This document shows, in pieces, positions 1 to 5,414 of a stretch of 5,414 bases of DNA; position 1 is the first letter of the stretch, and every line of letters starts with the position of its first letter. The stretch comes from an uncultured Verrucomicrobiota bacterium (GTDB lineage: Bacteria > Verrucomicrobiota > Verrucomicrobiia > Limisphaerales > UBA9464): assembly GCA_903930165.1 (NCBI GenBank), contig CAIYXO010000467.1, forward strand, positions 1 through 5,414, written 5' to 3'. The translations under genes and the position numbers were made by a program. The notes beneath the pieces are model-generated. The model was given only the letters and a program-made list of their open reading frames with translations. It had not been told where the DNA came from and did not search any database.

Positions 1-2
1 CC

Positions 3-1298
3 GCCGGCGCCACGGGAGGCACCTTCGACTATCCCTTCTCCATTCCTCTCGGGAACGGCTTCGCGGGTCTCCATCCATCCTTGAAGTTCCTCGCCCCGGT
101 CTACAACGCGGGCGAACTCGCGATGATCCACCGCGTAGGCTATCCGCGTCAGTCGCGATCCCATTTCGATTCCCAGAACTACTGGGAGACCGGCGCGCCG
201 CGGGATCCCATGGTGAAGGACGGCATCCTCTACCGGGCGATGTACGAGTCGGGACGCACCCAGGTGAATTCCCTCACCGGTGTCTCCTTCCAGAGTTCCC
301 TGCCGCTGATGCTCCGCGGCTCCCGGGCGGCGATGACCAACATCACGGATCCGACCCGCTACGACCTCCTCGGGGTGCCCAACAACGTCGACGGCAACCT
401 CAAGATGGCCAACGCGCTCGCGGCGGCGAACTCGGCCGGGTTCGCGCCCAAGCCGAATCGCGACATGCTCCAGCAGCAGTACGCGAACATGTCCCGGACA
501 TTGGACATCTTCGCCGGGCTGAACTTCAGCGAGGCCGGCAACACGTTCGTGGACGACGAGAACACCGACGGCCGACGGCCCTACTACCTGTTTCCGACGA
601 CCAACGACAAGAACGGCGGTGGCCCCGGCGGCACGGGCAATCCCAACTACGTGGTCCCGACGAACTCCTACGGCTTCTTCAGCCAACTGAAGTCGGCGGC
701 GCTGATCCTCAACAAGACCGACGCCATCGTCGCCGGAACCCAGATCGACGGCTGGGACACCCACAGCAACCAGGGCGGTGTCACCGGGTCCCACGCCAAC
801 CTGCTCCGCCGCGTCGGTTGGTCCCTCTACGCGCTCAGGAAGTACTTCAGGAACCACGGCGACCAGTGCCGCTGGGACGACCTCGTGGTGGTGACGCTCT
901 CCGAGTTCGGTCGGACGACCATCGAGAACTCCGACAACGGAACCGACCACGCCGAGGCCAGCGTGATGTACGTCTCCGGCGGCGCCGTGAAGGGATTCCA
1001 GACGAACGCGTCGGGCGCGGTGACCCGAAGCGGCATCTTCAACTGCGGTCCGGACGACCCGGTCGCCTGGCAGACCGGCATGAACGGCACCATGTTCCAA
1101 AGCACCGGCCGCTACCTCCAGCGCGCGACCGACTTCCGCTCGGTCATGGGTTCCCTGGTCCGTGACCACCTGGGCGCGAGCCAGGAGCAGCTCAATCGCA
1201 TCATCCCCGGCTACGCCGTTGCCGGGGAACGCCTTCAATCCGGTGGAACGCAGTCTGCGGACGGTGTTCGGGTCACCGGCGAACTGCCGTTGGTTTGA
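3..1298 (+). CDS. DUF1501 domain-containing protein, 5'-truncated by the window edge
   Basis: This is the C-terminal 431 residues of a DUF1501 protein. The frame is open from base 3 and ends at TGA 1296-1298. The TTG at base 81 is not a start: the upstream codons continue the family pattern (about residues 20-27, GFAGLHPS, then the GYPRQSRSHFDSQNYWE stretch). DUF1501 proteins belong to the alkaline-phosphatase/sulfatase-like superfamily, usually carry a Tat-type signal peptide and have no settled biochemical role. Visible hallmarks, counted from base 3, are GWDTHSNQ (250-257), SEFGRT (300-305) and GTDHAEA (313-319), whose Asp and His residues resemble the metal-binding set of that superfamily. 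A Gly/Asn-rich loop lies near residues 200-215. The C-terminus, with a DHLGASQEQLNRIIPGY segment and a short tail, looks complete. By family length, roughly 60-90 N-terminal residues are missing, including any signal peptide. In PVC and related bacteria a DUF1800 gene often sits just upstream, which cannot be checked here. The gene converges on the reductase gene. Family assignment is firm; function is unknown. Confidence 0.93.
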   Translation, partial: AGATGGTFDYPFSIPLGNGFAGLHPSLKFLAPVYNAGELAMIHRVGYPRQSRSHFDSQNYWETGAPRDPMVKDGILYRAMYESGRTQVNSLTGVSFQSSLPLMLRGSRAAMTNITDPTRYDLLGVPNNVDGNLKMANALAAANSAGFAPKPNRDMLQQQYANMSRTLDIFAGLNFSEAGNTFVDDENTDGRRPYYLFPTTNDKNGGGPGGTGNPNYVVPTNSYGFFSQLKSAALILNKTDAIVAGTQIDGWDTHSNQGGVTGSHANLLRRVGWSLYALRKYFRNHGDQCRWDDLVVVTLSEFGRTTIENSDNGTDHAEASVMYVSGGAVKGFQTNASGAVTRSGIFNCGPDDPVAWQTGMNGTMFQSTGRYLQRATDFRSVMGSLVRDHLGASQEQLNRIIPGYAVAGERLQSGGTQSADGVRVTGELPLV

Positions 1299-1307
1299 GC
1301 CGGTCGA

Positions 1308-1338
1308 GCCGGCGCCGCCAAACGACGGTGGCGCCGGC
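1308..1338. terminator. GC-rich hairpin between convergent genes, probable bidirectional terminator
   Basis: Bases 1308-1319 pair with 1327-1338 to form a 12-position stem around a 7-base loop (AAACGAC). On the plus-strand transcript all positions pair, one of them as G-U (1317 with 1329). On the minus-strand transcript that position is an A-C mismatch. It lies 9 bases after the DUF1501 stop and 8 bases beyond the reductase stop, the usual place for a terminator shared by convergent genes. No T-tract follows on either side, so it is not a textbook intrinsic terminator. It may work with Rho or protect 3' ends. Confidence 0.55.
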
Positions 1339-1346
1339 CCCGGACC

Positions 1347-2279
1347 TCAGTTGTTCTTGGGCAACCCCTCGAGGTGCCCGAGGTTCCGCACGGGCTCGAA
1401 GATCGACCGGACCTCGGCCAGCAGCTCCTGGTCGATCGGTTCCTCGATCCACCGGGCCCACTTCCGGATGTTCTCCGGGTTGGCGCTCCCGGCGATCGTG
1501 GAGGTGATTTCCGGATGGGCACACGAGAACTGGAGCGCCAGTTTCGCAATGTCCTCACCGCGGCCTGCACACAATGCCGCGGCCGCACGGGCCGCCGCCT
1601 TCACCTCCTCGGGCTCCTTCAGCCAGACCGGCAACGGCGCGTTGGTCAGCAGACGGGCGCTGAACGGTCCGGCGTTGAGTACTCCGACCCCCTTGCCCTT
1701 CAGATACGGCACCGTCTCGTCGACGAAGCGGGTGTTCTGCAGCGTGTACTGGTTGTAGCTCAGCACGCAGTCCACCGGGGTCTGGTCGCAGATGAAGCGG
1801 AAGATCTTCTGCGGATAGCCGCTGAAACCCAGGTGCCGCACCTTCCCCTTCGCCACCGCTTCCCTCAGCGCCGGAAGGGTCTCGTCCACGATCTGCTGCA
1901 TCTCGACGAACTCGATGTCGTGGCAGAGGACGATGTCCAGGTGGTCGGTGCCCAGTCGATGCAGCGAGACGTCGATGGACTCGGCAACCCGCTTCGCGGA
2001 GAAGTCGAAGTGTCCCAGGTCGTAACGCCCCAGCTTGGTGCAGAGCGTATAGGAATCACGCGGCACCCCCTTCAAAGCGATGCCCAAAAGGACCTCGCTC
2101 ATGCCGCGGCCGTAGAACGGAGATGTGTCGATGAAGTTCAACCCGCAGTCGAGGGCGACCCGCACGCTCCGCAGGGCCTCGTCGAGGCTCACGCTGCGGA
2201 ACTCCTGGCCCAACGAACTGGCTCCGAATCCGAGCACCGGCAGGTGGAGGCCGGTCTTTCCCAACGGTCGAGTTTGCAT
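1347..2279 (-). CDS. Aldo/keto reductase, L-galactose dehydrogenase-like
   Basis: This is a complete 310-residue aldo/keto reductase, a single-domain TIM barrel expected in the cytosol that uses NAD(P)(H) to interconvert a sugar or carbonyl compound and its oxidised or reduced form. The visible tetrad is Asp51 and Tyr56 (NFIDTSPFYG), Lys82 (CTKLGRYD) and His120 (VLCHDIEF). A C-terminal cofactor-binding segment, STIAGSANPENIRKW, spans about 260-274. The LGFGASSLG start, GRYDLGHFDFSA, CHDIEF and the ending FEPVRNL closely resemble plant-type L-galactose dehydrogenases and related D-threo-aldose/L-fucose dehydrogenases, suggesting aldose C1 oxidation. The substrate is not proven. ATG 2279 is chosen because MQTRPLGKTGL is the normal family N-terminus; an ATG at 2289 is out of frame. 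No Shine-Dalgarno sequence is visible, and the upstream bases form the 3' arm of a hairpin. It lies 71 bases downstream of the heme-protein gene on the same strand and may be co-transcribed with it. Length and motifs are normal, so it appears intact. Confidence 0.95.
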   Translation of the reverse strand: MQTRPLGKTGLHLPVLGFGASSLGQEFRSVSLDEALRSVRVALDCGLNFIDTSPFYGRGMSEVLLGIALKGVPRDSYTLCTKLGRYDLGHFDFSAKRVAESIDVSLHRLGTDHLDIVLCHDIEFVEMQQIVDETLPALREAVAKGKVRHLGFSGYPQKIFRFICDQTPVDCVLSYNQYTLQNTRFVDETVPYLKGKGVGVLNAGPFSARLLTNAPLPVWLKEPEEVKAAARAAAALCAGRGEDIAKLALQFSCAHPEITSTIAGSANPENIRKWARWIEEPIDQELLAEVRSIFEPVRNLGHLEGLPKNN

Positions 2280-2289
2280 GCCGGATCAT

Positions 2290-2325
2290 GCGGAGGGGCC
2301 TCGCCGTGGGGCAAGGCCTCTCCGC
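2290..2325 (-). other. Stem-loop between the heme-protein gene and the reductase gene
   Basis: Bases 2290-2305 and 2310-2325 form an inverted repeat of 16 positions around a 4-base loop. Read as the minus-strand transcript, 14 positions are Watson-Crick, one is G-U and one is an A-C mismatch. It starts 25 bases after the upstream TAG (2351-2353) and ends 10 bases before the reductase ATG, so it covers the region where a ribosome binding site would lie. There is no T-run after it. It could be a weak terminator or processing element that lowers reductase expression relative to the first gene, or a structure that limits ribosome access. The pairing is seen directly; the role is inferred. Confidence 0.5.
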
Positions 2326-2350
2326 CTGACGGACTCAACCCGGCCGCTCC

Positions 2351-5300
2351 CTACTCGTAGATGTCCCCGGCGGGCCGGGCCATCCTCCCCCACTTTTCCC
2401 AGCCGGAGATCGGATGCTCCTTCATGATTTCCTCCACCATGTAGAAGTCCACGCGGTCCTTGGTCGCCGCACGGACCCGGGCCACCGACGACGGAGCCAC
2501 CGGGGCCAAGTCGTTGCCGAAGGATTGGCGAACGTAGGTCAGGACCCCGGCTGCCTCCTCGTCGGTCAGCATGCCCGCGAAGCCCAGCATCGGAGGAACG
2601 CCGTTGGTCGGGCCGAACCGTTGCCCACCGATTTCAAGCGGACCCCAGAGCCCCTTCAGGACCACCTTGACCAGGCGTTCCTCGTCGGCGAGCCACGGAT
2701 TGCCGGCCACGTTGAGGGGCGGATAGACGCCGGGAACACCGGTGCCGGCGGACTGGTGGCAGGTGGCGCAATGCGCGTCGCGGTGGAAGACCTCCTTTCC
2801 GAGCAGGTAGAGCTTCTGGTCGCCCTCGGAGAGCTTCCGGGTCGGTCCGTACTCCTTCTTCTCGGCCGGCACAGGCGATCCCAGCTTCATCCGCCCCGCG
2901 AGGTACTCCTGCGCGTTCGGATTGTCGGCGACAACGGAGGGCGATGCCTTCACCAACGCTTCCACGTCGTCCTTGAGCGTGGTCTGCAGCATCTGACGGG
3001 TGACCGGGATCATCCACTTGTCGAGAGGTTGGCGCAGGCCATCCAGGATCACGCGCGCGCCCAGCTCGTTGTCCAACCACGAGGCCGCGACCATCGCCTC
3101 GAGTCGGACCCGCGGATGCGGATCATTGACCGCCTGGCGATAGAACGAGGCGACCTCGGTAAGCCGGTAGCCCGCGTGCCGGAGCACCTGCACGGCGGCC
3201 GCGCGCGCCTGGTGGGCCTTCGCGTTGAGGCAGGCCCGGAGGATGCCCACATCGGGCTGGTTCTGCGACCACGTCGCCCAAAGGGCCTCGCAAAGATGGT
3301 GCTCATGGCGCGCATCCGAACGGTCCAGCTTCGTGGCCCAGGCCTTGACCGCGGGAAGCACCTCGGAGGCGGGGCGCCCCCGCAATTCGCGACGCGCCCG
3401 ATAACGCGTCCGGTACTCGGGCGACTTCAACGCCTCAAGCAGCTCAGGAAGGGCGGCTCCCGCGACACGGGTCGGCTTGACCAGGGGACGAGACGGATAG
3501 GTGACCCGATACACGCGCCCATGGTCGTGATCCCGGTTCGGATCGCGGGCGTTGTGCTGCATGTGCCCGATCAGGGCGTTGTGCCAGTCGATGAAGTAGA
3601 GGGACCCGTCCGGAGCAAATTCGAGGTCCACCGGACGGAAGTTCGGGTCGCTCGAACTGATCAGGTCGCCGGCCAAGGCGCCAGTGAAGCCCGATCCGTC
3701 CTCCCGTACCGAACTGAAGTTGATGCCGAGGAAACCGATGCTGTTGCAGGTCATGAACTGACCCTGACGGTCCTCCGGGAAATGGCGGGAAGACACGAAC
3801 TCCGACCCCGAGGTCGGCCGCGACCGTTTCGGCACGTACTCGCCAGCGCGGTCGATCTCGACCCCGTACGGCATCTTCGCCGAGATCGGCAGCGCCCAGT
3901 AGTTCTCCCCGCTCGAGGCGTCCGACAGCACACATTGCTCCCAATCATCGAAGGCGATGCCCCAGGGATTGTTGACGTCGGACTGGATGAACCTCTCGAG
4001 CCGGAAGTTCTTGGGATCAAAGCGCCACGCGCCGCCGTCGTTCACCCGCCTTGGTCCATAAGGAGTCTCCACCTGGCTGTGGAGGAATCTTCCTTCCAAC
4101 AGGTAGAACGCACCGGAGGCGTCTGCGCTGTAGGCCGAGATGGCGTGATGCGTGTCGTGGGTGTCGAATCCATGCATCAGGATCTCCATCCGGTCGGCGA
4201 CGTCGTCGTGGTTGTCGTCGACCAGCAGGCACAGGTTCGGCTCCTGCGAGAGATAGACGCCTTCCGGGGCCAACTCGAAACCGATCGGCAGATGAAGACC
4301 CCGGGCGAAGATCTTCTGCGTGTCGGCCTTCCCGTCGTTGTCTGTGTCCTCGAGGATCAGCAGCTTGTCGTCGGGTCGCGGGTCGCCCGGCTTGAAATGC
4401 GGATATGAGGGCATCACCGCGACCCAAAGGCGCCCACGGTTGTCGAAGGACATCTGCACCGGGTTCTTCAGGTCGGGAAACTCCTTCTCGGAGGCGAAAA
4501 GCTCGACCTTGTAGCCGGGCATCACCGTCATCTTCTCGATGGCCTTCGTGCCGTCCAGGTACTCGACCGGACGACGGAAGTTGGTGGGAACCGGAGGCAG
4601 TTCGCCCGTGTCGGAATCGTTCACGAGGAGGTCGGTCTTCTTCCCGGCCACGACCTCGTGGATCAGGGTGTCCCTCCTTGCCGTCATGGCGCGCGACTTC
4701 AGGATCTCGTGGGGATAGTTCTGCGGACCGAACGGATCGTAACGCTGGCCGTGCGTGTGGACGCCGTTCACCAGGTTGTAGTCGTTGTTCCAGAACCAGT
4801 CCTTTTCCCGGACGGCCGCAAGAACCTTGTCCGCCCCCCCCTTGGCCCGTCGCGGCGCCTTGCCGTAAGCGGCCTCCGAGATGAGTCCGGCGATCTCGAC
4901 ATAGCCCGCCTCGGTCGGAGCGAAGCCGTTGATCGTCAGCGGCCCCTGGCCCGGGCGGGTACCGCGTAGACGCGTCGGTGTGAAGAGGTCGACGAGGGTG
5001 AGTCCCCGTTTCTTCGCCACCGACCGCATCGCTTCGGTGTACAGGGCAAGGTTCTCGTTTTCCTTCCTGCCGTTGGGAAGGTCGCGGCTGCCCGACAGAT
5101 CTTCGAAGGCGATCGGCGAGACCAGCACCAACCGAGGCGCCGCGACGCCATTGTACGCCTTGGTCAGAGTGTGCGAGACCCAGGCGTCCAGTTCCGCCTC
5201 GAAATTGGCAACCCCAGCGGGGCCGTCGAAGGATTCGTTGTACCCGAAAAAGGCCAAGATGGTGTCCGCCTTCAGGTGGGTGAGCCACTGGTCCGGCGTC

Positions 5301-5414
5301 GGGAAGAATCCCTTGCCGAAGTGCGACTTCAGCTCCGGGTGGAACTTGTCCGCACCGGGAAAGGCCCACTGCGAAACCCGCGACGGGTGCGGCCGGAACC
5401 CCGGGGTGTCCCCG
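2351..5414 (-). CDS. PVC-type heme-binding CxxCH protein: SGNH-like domain, dehydrogenase beta-propeller, HEAT-like helices and cytochrome c; 5'-truncated
   Basis: This is the C-terminal 1020 residues of a large, probably exported multidomain protein. The frame is open to the right edge (first full codon 5411-5413) and stops at TAG 2351-2353. The TTG at 5257 is not the start, as 52 family-like residues precede it. From the first visible codon: residues 1 to about 185 are an SGNH/GDSL-like domain with a GYNES block (57-61), then LVLVSPIAFEDLS and NGFAPTEAGY, the last with Ala165 where the catalytic His is expected; the Ser block lies outside the window. About 190-295 is a family linker. About 295-650 is the 'putative membrane-bound dehydrogenase' propeller with two Asp-rich loops (DTDNDGKAD at 356-364) and an IDWHNALIGHMQHNARDPNRD-type segment. 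About 650-840 looks HEAT-like. The cytochrome c domain is near 865-965, with heme motif CATCH at 882-886 (bases 2756-2770) and likely axial Met942 in VPPML. Such proteins are presumed periplasmic electron-transfer dehydrogenases; the substrate is unknown. The signal peptide would lie outside the window. A G8 run (bases 4834-4841) does not break the frame. Confidence 0.93.
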   Translation of the reverse strand, partial: GDTPGFRPHPSRVSQWAFPGADKFHPELKSHFGKGFFPTPDQWLTHLKADTILAFFGYNESFDGPAGVANFEAELDAWVSHTLTKAYNGVAAPRLVLVSPIAFEDLSGSRDLPNGRKENENLALYTEAMRSVAKKRGLTLVDLFTPTRLRGTRPGQGPLTINGFAPTEAGYVEIAGLISEAAYGKAPRRAKGGADKVLAAVREKDWFWNNDYNLVNGVHTHGQRYDPFGPQNYPHEILKSRAMTARRDTLIHEVVAGKKTDLLVNDSDTGELPPVPTNFRRPVEYLDGTKAIEKMTVMPGYKVELFASEKEFPDLKNPVQMSFDNRGRLWVAVMPSYPHFKPGDPRPDDKLLILEDTDNDGKADTQKIFARGLHLPIGFELAPEGVYLSQEPNLCLLVDDNHDDVADRMEILMHGFDTHDTHHAISAYSADASGAFYLLEGRFLHSQVETPYGPRRVNDGGAWRFDPKNFRLERFIQSDVNNPWGIAFDDWEQCVLSDASSGENYWALPISAKMPYGVEIDRAGEYVPKRSRPTSGSEFVSSRHFPEDRQGQFMTCNSIGFLGINFSSVREDGSGFTGALAGDLISSSDPNFRPVDLEFAPDGSLYFIDWHNALIGHMQHNARDPNRDHDHGRVYRVTYPSRPLVKPTRVAGAALPELLEALKSPEYRTRYRARRELRGRPASEVLPAVKAWATKLDRSDARHEHHLCEALWATWSQNQPDVGILRACLNAKAHQARAAAVQVLRHAGYRLTEVASFYRQAVNDPHPRVRLEAMVAASWLDNELGARVILDGLRQPLDKWMIPVTRQMLQTTLKDDVEALVKASPSVVADNPNAQEYLAGRMKLGSPVPAEKKEYGPTRKLSEGDQKLYLLGKEVFHRDAHCATCHQSAGTGVPGVYPPLNVAGNPWLADEERLVKVVLKGLWGPLEIGGQRFGPTNGVPPMLGFAGMLTDEEAAGVLTYVRQSFGNDLAPVAPSSVARVRAATKDRVDFYMVEEIMKEHPISGWEKWGRMARPAGDIYE

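Noticed and set aside
939..959. GTDHAEA in the DUF1501 protein as an altered metal site, since many members have GTDHG
   Set aside because: The Asp and His are kept, and the Ala-Glu-Ala continuation is, as far as I recall, normal in the verrucomicrobial subfamily, so it is not a loss of function.
1162..1758. A 198-codon plus-strand frame bridging the DUF1501 end and the reductase 3' end
   Set aside because: It overlaps the coding ends of two solid genes, spans the terminator hairpin, and its translation shows no domain.
2056..2289. A 77-codon minus-strand frame starting at ATG 2289, possible leader peptide for the reductase
   Set aside because: It runs far into the reductase gene out of frame, has no ribosome binding site, and its composition is that of a shadow frame.
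2280..2350. A promoter for the reductase in the 71-base gap
   Set aside because: The gap is GC-rich and dominated by the stem-loop. I could not find a convincing -35/-10 pair, so co-transcription with the upstream gene is the simpler reading.
1374..2360. A 328-codon open frame on the plus strand, antisense to the reductase
   Set aside because: It overlaps a complete aldo/keto reductase with an intact catalytic tetrad. The antisense product is rich in His, Gln, Arg and Leu and resembles no known family.
2414..4408. A 664-codon open frame on the plus strand, antisense to the heme-protein gene
   Set aside because: It lies wholly inside a well-supported gene. Its translation is rich in Arg, Gly, His and Val with no recognisable domain, typical of the opposite-strand frame of a GC-rich gene with G/C at third codon positions.
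4017..5369. A 450-codon open frame on the minus strand, in another frame of the heme-protein gene
   Set aside because: The translation is Arg/Gly/Pro-rich low-complexity sequence with no family motif, while the main frame over the same bases gives clear SGNH-like and propeller motifs.

Overview
The window is GC-rich and almost fully coding. Its gene families point to a bacterium of the Planctomycetes-Verrucomicrobia-Chlamydiae (PVC) group, most likely a verrucomicrobial or planctomycetal free-living heterotroph. The evidence is a large fusion protein with an SGNH-like N-terminus, a 'membrane-bound dehydrogenase' beta-propeller, HEAT-like helices and a CxxCH cytochrome, a design known mainly from this group. 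A DUF1501 protein of a type I associate with Verrucomicrobia supports this. The phylum call is an inference from family knowledge, as no rRNA or other marker is present.

Layout from left to right: (1) positions 3-1298, plus strand, the C-terminal 431 residues of a DUF1501 protein whose start lies left of the window; (2) a 48-base gap holding a strong GC-rich hairpin, probably a shared terminator for two convergent genes; (3) positions 1347-2279, minus strand, a complete 310-residue aldo/keto reductase closely resembling L-galactose dehydrogenases; (4) a 71-base gap holding a 16-position stem-loop directly before the reductase start; (5) positions 2351-5414, minus strand, 1020 visible residues of the PVC-type heme protein, whose true start lies right of the window. 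No gap exceeds 300 bases. I see no RNA genes, mobile elements, CRISPR or repeats.

The heme protein and the reductase share a strand and are closely spaced, so they may be co-transcribed, with the reductase second. A plausible but unproven picture is an exported oxidoreductase acting on a carbohydrate or similar substrate, followed by a cytosolic NAD(P)-dependent reductase oxidising or reducing a derived sugar. The convergent DUF1501 gene belongs to a separate transcript and is probably also exported. I find no previously undescribed system here. The most unusual detail is an SGNH-like domain that appears to lack its catalytic histidine inside the multidomain cytochrome.
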